From NCBI GenBank assembly GCA_019925795.1, contig CM034312.1:21355914-21419913 (forward strand): 64,000 nt of DNA. The letters run 5' to 3'. Source of the stretch: Dendrobium chrysotoxum. Lineage: Eukaryota > Streptophyta > Magnoliopsida > Asparagales > Orchidaceae. Of this stretch, positions 57,601 to 62,639 are shown in pieces. Made by a program: the position numbers and the translations under genes. Each line of letters begins with the position of its first letter. Position 1 is the first letter of the stretch. The notes below the pieces were generated by a model that was given only the letters and a program-made list of their open reading frames with translations, was not told where the DNA came from and did no database searches.

Positions 57601-59392
57601 ATAGTTTAAGTATATAAGCAATGATCCTTGAATTCCAATTCAAAATTTTAAATTAAGGATGCAAAACCATCCATATAAAACAAATAATGTTTAGGTCATG
57701 CAAGTTTACCTCTAACATTTCCCAAGTTCCATATAAAATTCACATTGTCATATGTAAAATTTAAACGAAAAATGAAGTCCATTCAAATTAAGTACTAAAT
57801 TCTAAATGGATTTAAATTTTACACCATAAGCTAAAGTTCATAAGTATATCTCATGTAAGCTTGCTTATGAAAACTAAACTTATTCCGCCACTTCCAACCA
57901 CTTCTTAGCTGGATAGGTTGCGATTTAGTTATTCATCTACTGCTCGTGTCCTCTGAGCATTTCAAGCAGGTTCAATAAAATCATGAGACTTCCGGGCCTG
58001 AGATATATGTAGACTAATAGATGAACAGATGCAGGTATGATGAATATTTTTTAAAATGGAAGAACAGTTTCAACAAATCAAAATAAAAGACAAATAAGAA
58101 AAGTAAATAACTAAATGCATTTCATCACAGTATGAAACCGTTCTAAGCTAGATAACAGAGTAAAAAGTGAAAATGAGAGAAGACGTAACGTACCTTTACA
58201 AAAACCCAAGTTGGCATCACACCTTCACCTAGAACCCAAGTAACAAGCCCTTGAATGTCCTTTTTCATAAAAGTAGAGAAATAATCACATTTTTAGATAC
58301 TGTCAACATACAAAAGTCATTCTATTACAAGGAAAAATGTACCTGGAGGCTGATTGATGAAGAAGTTGAAGAAGTTTTCCAAACAACATCAGCCTTCCCC
58401 TGAATATATTTGTTGCACATCTAGTGAGTCAATAAATGCACTTGGAAGCCATTCAATAATTTGATTAAGTAGAGAATAATGTCATTTTTTATACAAACAG
58501 AAGCAGGTTATCATGATAGCTCAAAAAAATCAAATCTTATGCAAATCTTGTATGGATAAAAGACTTTATGAATGGAAAGAACTTCAAATGACTATAACGA
58601 CGCATATGGCATTAAACATATTTACTGAAGGACACATGAAAGACTATTAAATAGATCACAAAAATTAAACTCTGCTGCAAAAATTGTAGACATTCTTCTT
58701 AACACTAGCTTAAACTCCTTTTGTTTAATCTAAGCTCGCTGATAAGAACATTTGTCCGATATGTACTCCGTTCATAACCATGTCCGGTAGTCAAAGGAGT
58801 TCTCAGAAGGTCTTCCTAATGATTATCCCAGTAAGGAGTTCGCTTCTAACAAATACCTGAGGTTCATATTTGAGCAATCACAGACAAGCTCTTTCGTGGA
58901 AACCTCGTGGTAAACCTCCCGTTAAGATATTTAGCCTTTAAATTTGAAAGAGGTAGAAAAGCATAGAGCCTATCATTTCCCATGTCTTCCTCGCGATCTA
59001 CTTCCTTCCAGTTTCATCGCTGTCTGAATATATTTAAGTTGCTGCTACTACGGCCCGAACACTTCATAAAATCAAAAGTCTGGTAGATCATATTTTGAAC
59101 AACAAAAACCCAGCTAAGGGAACAAGGAAAACCAAAAATCCTAGTTTCGCATGAAGAAACAGGGATGACGCTTCCCAAACCCGGAGATCAGGAACCGAAG
59201 GCGAGAGAAAGGAAGACTTACATCAGGACCGTATATGTCGAAGAAGGCAGGATGGTTGCCAGCTTCCTTCGCCGCGGCAGGGTTTTCAGGGGTTGTACCG
59301 GAAGATGATCCCATGACATCCACGTTAATGGCAGCGAGTCGAGGACGACGGCGATAAAAGCCAACAGCAGGCGAGGCCGCGAGGGTTTGCAT
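11442..59392 (-). CDS. SDN5: Small RNA degrading nuclease 5-like, DEDDh 3'-5' exonuclease (14 exons, ~48 kb)
   Basis: Exons: 59222-59392, 58343-58399, 58194-58259, 56944-57077, 56648-56757, 54613-54720, 54434-54504, 40049-40108, 29797-29852, 19122-19182, 18736-19003, 18035-18216, 17651-17946, 11442-11565. They join in frame to 587 codons and all borders are GT-AG. The N-terminal part has the plant SDN5/REXO signature (KADVVWKTSS, DIQGLVTWVLGEG, VPGLDAALY, DEMQTVDALLTCK). The exonuclease domain is complete: ExoI ILSLDCEM (D236, E238), ExoII GHSLENDLSALKI (D319), ExoIII GHDSIEDARAAMDL (H368, D373). Such enzymes trim RNA 3' ends; in Arabidopsis, SDN proteins degrade small RNAs. The C-terminus VLEELQAQAEVALCF...VKH is family-like. 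Four introns of 6-14 kb are packed with transposons. No disabling mutation is seen. A shorter start at Met27 is possible. Confidence 0.93.
12331..12637. mobile_element. MITE with TIR TA(A/G)GGGTGTCAA (hAT-type)
   Basis: A 307-bp element rich in ACCCG/CGGGT blocks with inverted ends TAGGAGTGTCAATA and TAAGGGGTGTCAAAA (complement of the right end). It is flanked by an 8-bp direct repeat with one mismatch (AAGTATAT 12323-12330, GAGTATAT 12638-12645). 8-bp TSDs and GGGTGTCAA ends fit a common plant non-autonomous hAT family. Lies in SDN5 intron 13. Confidence 0.7.
12670..13825 (-). mobile_element. RTE LINE, 5'-truncated degenerate copy (copy 2)
   Basis: Closely related to 50471-53131 and in the same orientation. 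It keeps the (GTT)n tail, the 3' UTR and ORF2 from about the RLW/ANYRGI region. ORF2 is broken into the frames 13469-13792, 13263-13472 and 12941-13216. A deletion of about 110 bp removes part of the C-terminus near 12805. A 21-base deletion at about 13347 removes exactly FADDILL, the reverse transcriptase active-site motif, leaving CMLVDKTREG. Confidence 0.88.
13860..14520 (-). pseudogene. Possible Ty1/copia gag relic
   Basis: On the minus strand at about 14312-14450 there is LIQEYYNTLRGKWDELL, resembling the copia Gag (UBN2) pattern. At about 14040-14130 a CHHCDHKY stretch could be a decayed zinc knuckle. No continuous frame remains. Weak assignment. Confidence 0.35.
14636..14720. repeat. 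Tandem duplication of ~44 bp
   Basis: The block GAGATGTATAAAGATAGTGA... followed by AGCTTACTATGAGAAATAA occurs twice in direct succession with almost no difference, so the duplication is recent. A similar ~45-bp duplication (GATATTATTGGGGTTTCAGA core) follows at 14930-15012. Confidence 0.85.
15040..16735 (+). pseudogene. Degenerate Ty3/gypsy relic (gag and 3' pol parts)
   Basis: At about 15155-15420 the plus strand reads LMPPTCYGRHDLNVLFDWMT and, after stops, RFWKKAKCDMDNCGERPTEL, the usual gypsy Gag layout. At about 16490-16730 an almost open frame (VFVHVLPLGVNNDHLFNNAN, then VINDVLMGNPTHWRHLLPPY) may be related 3' sequence. Stops and deletions are frequent; no LTRs found. It sits in SDN5 intron 13. 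Confidence 0.45.
17651..17946 (-). CDS. SDN5: SDN5 exon 13
   Basis: 296 bp encoding a helical region (VWTRFSRLHSYW, RVAEMVSMLTC, IDERIQKLYDAL) ending in LFIVSTGHGDTAIVQ. Acceptor TTGAAG/GTA, donor CAGAG/GTAATT. Confidence 0.93.
18035..18216 (-). CDS. SDN5: SDN5 exon 12
   Basis: 182 bp (PEFGSRSSLMRCKLVSVLHE... to EEAFSKALKE). This is C-terminal to the nuclease domain and less conserved. Acceptor CATCAG/GA, donor GAG/GTAAAA. Confidence 0.92.
18403..18664. mobile_element. MITE (TIR GGGAAATTTATATAC), copy 2
   Basis: A 262-bp element, almost a full inverted repeat. Ends are GGGAAATTTATATACATACC and GGGAGATTTACATATATACC (complement of the right end). It is flanked by AAATAAATAA (18393-18402) and AAATAAATAT (18665-18674), a 9-10 bp TSD. 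Inside SDN5 intron 11. Confidence 0.78.
18736..19003 (-). CDS. SDN5: SDN5 exon 11 with ExoII and ExoIII motifs
   Basis: 268 bp carrying VGHSLENDLSALKI (ExoII Asp) and EGHDSIEDARAAMDLALLKI (ExoIII His and Asp). Between them is the LYKQPRSGTRKPALRVLSWK segment. Acceptor TTTTTAG/AAA, donor AATG/GTATAT. Confidence 0.96.
19122..19182 (-). CDS. SDN5: SDN5 exon 10
   Basis: A 61-bp exon (FSGITEEMLNDVMTTLEDVQ). Acceptor TTTTTAG/G, donor CAG/GTGCTT. Completes the DYNTR-FSGIT motif together with exon 9. Confidence 0.94.
19544..23771. mobile_element. hAT-like DNA transposon carrying a nested LTR retrotransposon
   Basis: Inverted ends are CAAGGTTTTAAAAGGCG (left) and GATGGTTTTAAAAAGCG (complement of the right end), flanked by ATACACAT and ATAAACAT (8 bp, one mismatch). 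Subterminal regions on both sides (19560-19640 and 23600-23760) are full of GAGGC/GCCTC repeats, a hallmark of a plant hAT family. Without the retrotransposon at 19865-22031 the element is about 2.1 kb. On the minus strand, across the nested insertion site, there is an acidic stretch (DEEEFEDDFD, then EISSEDNQSDDEPALG), but no intact transposase. Confidence 0.68.
19865..22031 (+). mobile_element. LTR retrotransposon A: complete 5' LTR, truncated 3' LTR, TSD CAAAG
   Basis: 5-bp TSD CAAAG at 19860-19864 and 22032-22036. The 5' LTR is 19865-21509 (TGATGG...TGCATCA). A primer-binding site TGGTATCAGAGC (initiator tRNA-Met type) follows at 21512-21523. Only ~300 bp of leader remain before a 203-bp 3' LTR fragment (about 21829-22031) matching 21327-21509. 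All coding DNA and most of the 3' LTR were lost after insertion. Same LTR family as 34254-39482 and 49752-53839. Nested within the hAT element. Confidence 0.88.
23772..26900. other. SDN5 intron 9 filler with duplicated segment D1
   Basis: No gene is recognised. The part at about 23930-24960 resembles 26920-27840 and, more weakly, 30090-30600 (shared GGAGTCCAnTCTTCGAT and GTAAAACATG blocks). 24960-26900 is AT-rich and without features except a short (AT)n at 25614-25632. Confidence 0.4.
26920..28180. repeat. Duplicated segment D2 with a ~310-bp tandem duplication
   Basis: 27533-27845 and 27846-28175 are direct repeats with about 90% or better visible identity (both run from ACCATATT...TTTTCTATAAA to ATTAGAAATCTTAGGTTCTA). 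The larger block 26920-27840 is similar to 23930-24960. Confidence 0.75.
28186..29536 (-). mobile_element. Ty3/gypsy relic E, minus strand, internally deleted
   Basis: A full LTR of about 462 bp (28186-28647, TGATGGAC...GTATCA on the minus strand) is matched by a 5' LTR fragment at 29348-29536. Between them, the gag start (about 28850-29310, a Leu-rich coiled-coil RLSSLEGRLSNLEDNN) runs into a reverse transcriptase start (IERLIREMLEAGIIRPSDHP, 28730-28810), then directly into the pol C-terminus. All other pol domains are deleted. A polypurine stretch GGGAGGAGAG precedes the 3' LTR. It lies in SDN5 intron 9 in the same orientation as the gene, close to exon 9. Confidence 0.8.
29797..29852 (-). 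CDS. SDN5: SDN5 exon 9
   Basis: A 56-bp exon (VVLDELVKPSNAILDYNT plus two bases of Arg), isolated between 10-kb introns. Acceptor TTATAG/GTG, donor CTAG/GTATGT. The LVKPSN-DYNTR pattern is standard for REXO-type nucleases. Confidence 0.93.
30090..30600. repeat. Segment D3 resembling D1 and D2
   Basis: Shares blocks such as CTAATTGGATG and CTTGATCAAGTAAGACACTT with 24560-24620 and 27440-27510. It lies in intron 8, on the other side of exon 9 from D2. Divergent; moderate confidence. Confidence 0.4.
30601..32880. other. SDN5 intron 8 filler
   Basis: No supported gene. There is a ~43-bp tandem duplication at 31141-31227 (TACGACAATCTTGTTTGCAG repeated) and a T-rich run at 31850-31866. The short ORFs lack recognisable domains. 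Confidence 0.4.
32917..33524 (+). pseudogene. hAT-family transposase (TTF/ZMYM1-like) C-terminal relic
   Basis: The frame at 32917-33115 reads VRKGEESTNFYHYRVDLFYT and DMQLQELNNCFSETSTELL, then CLNPSNSFSTYDK. After stops, 33315-33524 reads VTTTIVERAFFCNEVIKHRV and DDDWLHDYLVSYIENEVF, the hAT dimerisation region. This order is that of plant TTF-type/ZMYM1-like domesticated or transposon proteins. The middle is degenerate and the N-terminus missing. Antisense in SDN5 intron 8. Confidence 0.82.
33671..34012 (+). mobile_element. RTE LINE, 3'-end fragment (copy 3)
   Basis: Matches the ORF2 C-terminus of the 50471-53131 element (WMSGFTLRDR, then GRPKK region), its 3' UTR and a TTG/GTT-rich tail, with several frame-breaking changes. 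Opposite strand to SDN5. Confidence 0.82.
34254..35940 (+). repeat. 5' LTR of element B
   Basis: 1,687 bp, TGATGA...TATCA. A TATATAAGG promoter-like motif at about 34466 and an AATAAA-like signal at 34507-34512 lie in the expected U3/R order. The C-rich stretch at 34640-34760 gives false proline-rich ORFs. Confidence 0.93.
35944..35955 (+). other. Primer-binding site of element B (initiator tRNA-Met type)
   Basis: TGGTATCAGAGC three bases after the 5' LTR, complementary to the 3' end of initiator tRNA-Met, as in many plant LTR retrotransposons. The same site is at 21512-21523 in element A. Confidence 0.92.
36170..36560 (+). pseudogene. Element B gag fragment
   Basis: Begins MDPEQI, meets TAG at 36188-36190, then continues LIIEQLGIVTQQIRETEGKL. 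A frame change near 36433 is followed by DAPSFDGTLDPQVFLDWLKG, the gypsy Gag core. The rest of gag, protease, reverse transcriptase and RNase H are deleted. Confidence 0.8.
36550..37712 (+). pseudogene. Element B integrase and chromodomain
   Basis: Starts MDFVLGLPKT, shifts frame near 36610, then VVVDHFSKMAHFLPCSKTFD, a DRDVKFTSYFWKTLWHKMGT block and STAFHPQTDGQTEVVNRSL, which are the integrase core with its Asp/Asp/Glu positions. The C-terminal part has KINSNAYVLDIPEG and a chromodomain (RYLVHWEGKLVTEDTWIERD, 37520-37600). Three in-frame stops (36801-36803, ~36957, ~37075) make it non-functional. Chromodomains direct such elements to particular chromatin. Confidence 0.9.
37685..39482 (+). 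repeat. 3' LTR of element B
   Basis: 1,798 bp, or about 1,705 bp without the 88-bp insert and its 5-bp duplication. Ends CACATTA, against CATATCA in the 5' LTR. A polypurine GGGGAGAA tract at 37676-37683 precedes it. Confidence 0.92.
38810..38897 (-). mobile_element. 88-bp miniature LTR inside the 3' LTR of element B, TSD AGGAG
   Basis: Absent from the 5' LTR, whose empty site reads AGAGAGGAGTCTCC. Here AGGAG is duplicated (38805-38809 and 38898-38902). Read on the minus strand the insert starts TGATGAGGACATCAGAGATC and GACGGCTACGATTG, like the U3 start of elements A-C, and ends CTGCATCA, like the LTR end of A. Ends are TG/CA and the TSD is 5 bp, as for integrase-mediated insertion. So it looks like an LTR with about 95% of its middle missing. 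Confidence 0.72.
39488..39712 (-). other. Unrecognised ORF cut by element B
   Basis: An open frame (about 75 codons in this part, containing ETLLENYGLMFVPNFLVAYC) runs up to the element's TSD. If the retrotransposon is mentally removed, the frame continues seven codons beyond the junction to a TGA near 34229-34231. I do not recognise it. A second frame is also open here, so coding is unproven. It is on the SDN5 strand, 340 bp from exon 8. Confidence 0.3.
40049..40108 (-). CDS. SDN5: SDN5 exon 8
   Basis: A 60-bp exon, phase 0 (CVTAIGFELTRVTLVNIAGE), isolated between a 14.3-kb and a 10.2-kb intron. Acceptor TTACCAG/TGT, donor GAG/GTAGAG. It continues directly from DCEM in the exonuclease fold. 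Confidence 0.93.
41164..41510. repeat. Four short palindromic subrepeats in family X
   Basis: ATACACGCCTTTATTGCGCG and close variants start at about 41171, 41284, 41415 and 41480, each followed by TGGTGGGA. Each can form a small ACACGC/GCGTGT hairpin. The equivalents at 1951-2210 have diverged in the loop. Confidence 0.8.
43970..44180. repeat. ~130-bp tandem duplication in family X
   Basis: A block containing GTGTTATTGGTACACACGTG and ACGTCTAGG-ATGCTG occurs at 43973-44034 and again at 44104-44175. The left family X copy has a single equivalent (about 290-350). Confidence 0.75.
45490..45778 (+). mobile_element. RTE LINE, 3'-end fragment (copy 4)
   Basis: Begins within TAGCTCCAGTGGCAGATAAG, matching the ORF2 C-terminus of 50471-53131, and ends in its 3' UTR plus a TTGATGTTGTTGATGTTG tail. 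Frame broken by an A-rich indel at about 45660. Confidence 0.83.
45820..49165 (+). pseudogene. Ty1/copia relic (integrase, reverse transcriptase, RNase H)
   Basis: Integrase remnants at 45890-46230 (NVKAPNGKRWFI, QQNEVVKRKN, LMEIARAKMF). Reverse transcriptase remnants at 47800-48600: SPIGCK, the KLNTTQV segment, then FDKFTKAI and HTLFYKHEWDKITI followed by NGDD. RNase H-like remnants lie up to 48960. An AGCTTAGGGGGAAATTG polypurine-like tract at about 49150 may mark the 3' LTR start. Dozens of stops and shifts; gag and protease not seen. A second element interrupts it at 46920-47575. Confidence 0.78.
46920..47575. mobile_element. Possible non-autonomous element rich in GAGCT/AGCTC
   Basis: Interrupts the copia relic between its integrase and reverse transcriptase parts. 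The left end (ATAGGGATGCAATTAAGCCG) and the complement of the right end (ATAAGTGTAAATGAGTTGAG) are loosely similar. Repeated AGCTCGAGC/GAGCTCAAG motifs recall a known plant hAT-like family. No clear TSD, so weak. Confidence 0.4.
50471..53131 (-). mobile_element. RTE-clade LINE, young, 5'-truncated, 18-bp TSD (copy 5)
   Basis: A perfect 18-bp TSD AACTTCCCAAGTTTAGAA flanks it (50453-50470 and 53132-53149). The element ends in a (GTT)n tail after a very short 3' UTR, as RTE elements do. ORF2 is open from the 5' truncation point to its stop. It is the best-preserved of five copies in this window. Confidence 0.93.
50510..53131 (-). CDS. RTE LINE ORF2: partial AP endonuclease and reverse transcriptase
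   Basis: An uninterrupted frame of about 873 codons that enters from the truncated 5' end without its own ATG. Order: rear half of an apurinic endonuclease-like domain (FIGGDLNGHVGRE, GFGTTNEGGKSILDF, TQIDYFLIRK, HRLLVLDLK), a linker, then reverse transcriptase (GPDDIPIEVWK, ANYRGIKLMCHTLKLWERVM, FMPGRSTMEAIHLLRG, FIDLEEAYDKVPRE, QGSALSPYLFALVMDVL, CMLFADDILLVDKT) with the FADD catalytic pair. The C-terminus has LRWFGHVKRRP and KKGRGRPKKTW. The endonuclease N-terminus is missing, so it is not autonomous. Often mis-annotated as craniofacial development protein 2-like. Confidence 0.92.
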   Translation of the reverse strand: MNINRIGDRIIALKIIVDAKVVNIISAYAPQVGLDIDSKLKFWNDLEELIQKIPLEERVFIGGDLNGHVGREVDDFKSIHGGHGFGTTNEGGKSILDFCLAYDFLIANTLFKKRNEHLITYKNGYNTTQIDYFLIRKLDRLDCKDYKVFPSENLCTQHRLLVLDLKIMGKKIKNKVKRFPRIRWGHLKNINKNIFESKILDLKILSVHEDANVMWEKVASYIKNIAKDVLGVSKGKAPNSKNSWWWNPNVQEKIKNKKICYKNWFNCKNSDNWKIYKEARKESKKAICDAKSLAFSDLYNRLDTKEGERYMYKLAKQRDRSSKDLVQVKCIKDEDQKVLFLEDDIQQRWMRYFAKLFNEECENKIDCSDLSTLNENKDLCFYRRISKTEVREALKKMKGGKAVGPDDIPIEVWKCLGDEGISWLTKLFNTVLKTKKMPDEWRMSVLIPIFKNIVDAQDCANYRGIKLMCHTLKLWERVMEHRLRRDTNVSQNQFGFMPGRSTMEAIHLLRGLMEKYRENKEDLHMIFIDLEEAYDKVPREVLWRVLEKKRVNNAYIQIIKDMYAGAITCVQTQGGLTKYFPISVGLHQGSALSPYLFALVMDVLTRHLQEDVPWCMLFADDILLVDKTREGVEGKLELWRSTLESKGFRLSRSKTEYMECNFSNNRPSEGIVTLADQVINKSTRFRYLGSIVQSDGNIDGDIISRIQVGWLKWRNASGLLCDRKVPLKLKGKFYKMVVRPAMLYGAECWPLKEKHNSKLSVAEMRMLRWMSGFTLRDRIRNEHIREKVGVAPVEDKIRESRLRWFGHVKRRPPDDPVRKVEVLDLTYVKKGRGRPKKTWSENIRNDLSLLDLNENLTFNRTQWRKRIHVADPT
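53845..54433. other. SDN5 intron 7, exon-7-proximal part
   Basis: Unique-looking intron DNA between solo LTR C and exon 7. Nothing else is recognised. Confidence 0.5.
54434..54504 (-). CDS. SDN5: SDN5 exon 7 with ExoI motif
   Basis: 71 bp encoding DFVPTVPAPAGTPPYDILSL then DCEM, the first catalytic pair. Acceptor AATGTAG/AT, donor ATG/GTAAGA. Splicing over the 108-bp intron keeps the frame and gives the family's spacing between ELEENGY and the ExoI motif. Confidence 0.87.
54613..54720 (-). CDS. SDN5: SDN5 exon 6
   Basis: 108 bp (PFPYLYYTLSKKELEENGYC). The donor TCAG/GTGATT is weak (GTGA rather than GTAA). Reading past it gives 20 more residues and then TAA at 54551-54553, so this exon must be spliced to 54434-54504. 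Confidence 0.85.
54721..56647. other. SDN5 intron 5
   Basis: 1.9 kb without transposon signatures or coding signal. Short ORFs on both strands (for example 55627-55947 minus) lack domains. Confidence 0.6.
56648..56757 (-). CDS. SDN5: SDN5 exon 5
   Basis: 110 bp, entering in phase 2 and leaving in phase 1. Encodes SCMADEMQTVDALLTCK followed by a basic segment KVKRKREQ that could be a nuclear localisation signal. Donor CAAG/GTTAGT. Confidence 0.9.
56944..57077 (-). CDS. SDN5: SDN5 exon 4
   Basis: 134 bp ending in phase 2. It encodes NKPLIRKVVMLHVPGLDAAL and a CCGIPKPVLSL stretch. Acceptor TTGTAG, donor CAG/GTATAT. Confidence 0.92.
58194..58259 (-). CDS. SDN5: SDN5 exon 3
   Basis: 22 codons, phase 0 (DIQGLVTWVLGEGVMPTW...). 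Separated from exon 2 by an 83-bp intron. Donor AAG/GTACGT. Confidence 0.92.
58343..58399 (-). CDS. SDN5: SDN5 exon 2
   Basis: 19 codons, phase 0 (GKADVVWKTSSTSSSISLQ). Acceptor ATTCAG/GGG, donor CAG/GTACAT. Confidence 0.88.
59222..59392 (-). CDS. SDN5: SDN5 exon 1
   Basis: 57 codons, phase 0, donor GAT/GTAAGT. Residues 1-26 are rich in Arg and Ala with a single acidic residue, like an organelle-targeting leader. Met27 (ATG at 59312-59314, G at -3 and +4) has a much better start context than Met1 (T at -3, C at +4). Starting there would give a 561-residue protein beginning MGSSSGTT. Confidence 0.85.
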
Positions 59393-59399
59393 GGATCAT
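59325..59399 (-). promoter_or_regulatory. Upstream ORF overlapping the SDN5 start
   Basis: An ATG 7 bases upstream of the SDN5 Met1 codon opens a 24-codon frame that ends TAA at 59325-59327. The stop is 10 bases before the Met27 ATG (59312-59314). Both upstream ATGs have weak contexts and Met27 a strong one. The layout would favour initiation or re-initiation at Met27. Whether the mRNA includes this ATG depends on the unknown transcription start. Confidence 0.5.
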
Positions 59400-61140
59400 A
59401 AAACCTGAAATCAAATAGAAAAGAAAAAAAAAATGTGTATATATCTGATATGTATTTGGGATAATTTAAATTTTATTGAATTTATTTTCAGATTAATTTC
59501 ATGTATAAATTTTTATATTATATTAATTTTATAACAGGTCAAATAAATTTTCAAATTATTTAATATAATCTATATTAATTATTTTATTAAAAAATATATA
59601 CTTATGCTTAATTTCAATAGTACATAAAAATTTAAGAAATTGATTTAATTGATTCCAAACTTTTATAAAGGATTAGAAAAGTCCTAGATTATATAAAAGT
59701 CCTAATGTAATCCCTCGACTCTTTAAACATGAATCAATATAATATTGTCATTAAAAACTAAAGAAAAAGTTAAAATATCAAAAAAAATATTGAAAAATCA
59801 TTGCTTTTATTGGCAAGGCACTTTTGGAAATACAAACTTTAAATTCTCTATACTAATAGGCGATCGAGTATTGTGTTGTTACTCTTGCACTGCTCTTCAC
59901 GCCCTAGCAATGATGAGACCTCAACTAGGAAATAAGAGCAAATGAGTATGTGAGTCTTCCCCTTCTTCCCATCATGCATGCAACTTTAGGGTTTTGAACA
60001 ACGTTTAATCTTGTGAATTTAAAACCTTATTTGAACATATTTTTTTTTATATTATGTGTTCCGCCATTGGCCTCTAATAGAGCTGGAGTAGACCTTGAAC
60101 AAGGTTCAAAACTCAAAATACAAATTTGATTTTTTTATTAAGTCATGTTCAAACTATAATTAAGTATTATGCCAAGCATATTTTTTTGAGGTTCTAGCAT
60201 TTTATTATTATTATTATCATGCATGAAAATTTTGTATTTTTGTTGAATTGTTATGATGTGGGACTGAAAGATGTATGCGGCATTGATCTATATGACTCAT
60301 TGTAGCTAGTCTATGCAATCTTTAGGCTTCTGAAGATCAATGGAAGAAAAACTAAGAGTTTGATTCCAGAGGTTTCTCCTACCATGAATATGATTCCAAA
60401 CAAAGTTTATAATTATGTGGGTCAAGATTTTCCAGAGGAGCAAGCTCATATATATGGCAAATTTCGCCTTGAGCATATCTAAGAACACTCTCACTTAAGG
60501 AGCTTCACTTCTATTCAATTTTATGTGTATTCATGAGGAAGGATGTGGTGGTCTATTTCAATATTAAAGGATAAATAAAAAAGGGTTCATATGTCTATGT
60601 AGAGGGTAGAGATAGGTGAATAGGGCAAAGGGCACACGATCATGGAAATCTTATTGAGAAAGTTTATAGTTTTTTTAATAAAATATTGTCAGTACATAAG
60701 GGCACTTGAGGAAGAAGCTCGGGGATGACAAACTCAAAAGGTTATGGTAGTTACATTCTAGAATATAGGATGAATTCAGATCATTAGAATGACCCAAAAT
60801 TAGCCATTAGAAGCTACCAAAGAATAAGACTCCACAACCCAATAGGTTGTGAAGGAGATGAATATATGTAAGGAAGTGTGGATTAATATGGCAAGTGGGA
60901 AGACAACATTAGTTAAATCCCATTATTTCAAGTCATCAAGGCCATTGGTATACTTAATCAGGTGGTGACTTGATCCTTGTTAGTTAGCTCATCTAAGGAG
61001 ACCTCGCGAACCAAGGGTGTAAACTCAGTCCTAGATCAACATATGAGACTTACACTCCACTTGCATATGAAGGAGATTCATAAACTTGACTTATAATAAT
61101 TGCACAATGGTTCATGCCAAGGCTGGCAGAAGAAACTATG
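59400..61140. other. 5' flank of SDN5, nothing recognised
   Basis: AT-rich DNA upstream of the SDN5 start. It presumably includes its promoter, but no clear TATA box or conserved element could be supported. Confidence 0.4.
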
Positions 61141-61149
61141 CTCTAAGGT

Positions 61150-61710
61150 TGAAGTGTATGAAAGAATGATGCCTTCTTCAAGCGGTGAAAAAAGATATGC
61201 AAGATGGAACTTAGAACTAGATCATATTGGATCAAGAAACTCAAAAATCTCTTTAATATTAAGAAAAATATAAGAAAGATGTAAAAGAAGGAACTTACAG
61301 CTTGATCGTATAAGATAAAAAATCTTGAAAATACCTTCAATATAGTAGGGAATATATGAAAGATGAGACTTATAGCTTGATAGTGTTAGATCAAGATGCT
61401 CATATATATCATTTATGTGGTAAAGAATATATGAAAGGTTTGAATATGGGACTTACAATTTGATCATACTAGTTCAAGATGCCCATGTAGCTCTTTAATA
61501 TGATAAATGATACATGAAAGATGAGGTATACATATTGACCTTATATGATCAATAAGCCCAAAAATTTCTTATATAAAGTAGAAGAAATATTCAAAAGAAA
61601 GTTTATAACTTGGTTCCATGTAACAAAGAAAGCCCATATATTGGACTTATATATTTCTTGGGTCAAAAACATCATCAAACCACCTAAAAATATATGCAAG
61701 AGCTGATGCC
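61150..61710. repeat. Degenerate tandem array, unit about 75-85 bp
   Basis: About seven diverged units following the pattern CTTATAGCTTGATC-TATTAGATCAA, then GATGCCCATATA, TCTTTAATATG and AAAGAATATATGAAAGATG. Spacing is roughly constant, but units have many substitutions. Confidence 0.65.
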
Positions 61711-62639
61711 ACAAAGCTAAATGATAGAGGGAGATATACACTTCCTATAGTTAAAATGAATCTGAAGGATATGCATGCAATGCTTCTATTTTTCTATCTG
61801 CCCTAACATGCATACTAGTCTATATGTAGACTCAAATGGACAAATCATGATCTTAATAATTAGCTATAATTTAATGCTAATAGATCGAATGTTTATACTC
61901 TAAGCTGATAAGCCAAATGCTCAATCACTATATATGTTGGAACATAAATGAGGAAGGTTCACTTAGGTTCATTATAACTTGCATGTTTTAATGTATAAAA
62001 TTCTAAGATGTGATGTTGTGATACATCACATCACAAGCAAGTATAAAATCAATATAAAAGTAGTAATGCATGCTAAATAAATAATAAAAAGAATAATGAT
62101 ATACCATCAAAACTTGCCTTGATTGAGCATGAATCATGAGGTGTATTTGAATTGGAAACTGCCAAAATTAAACACAAAATGATCCAAACTCTAATTTCAG
62201 CAAACTTATAGTCGAACTGAACATCTTGACGAGACAGCCCAACGACACAAAAATGGTCAAATTTGAGCCCGAATGAGCTTAAATCAAGGGACTGAAGTAT
62301 AATTGAAAACTTCAAGAAATTAATTGGATGAATAAATGATCTCCAAATTTGGCAAGTTTATTATTGAATCAAGCAGCTCAATGAGACGAATCCATCAAGA
62401 GGCTCATGAGTTTCTAAGCACAAATAAATTTTCTTAAACAAGATCGAGGCTATACCATGAAAGTATATCATGTAAGAGTATCAACAAATTAATGTATCTT
62501 TGCATAATAGAAAATGAGATACATACAAGAGAAAGAAAGTGTGATCCCATGACATAAAGAATGACACTAAGATAGCGAGGGAAACACACTCACAACTAAG
62601 AGTGAAATTATGTTAGAAATCAACAATGTCACTAGAGAA

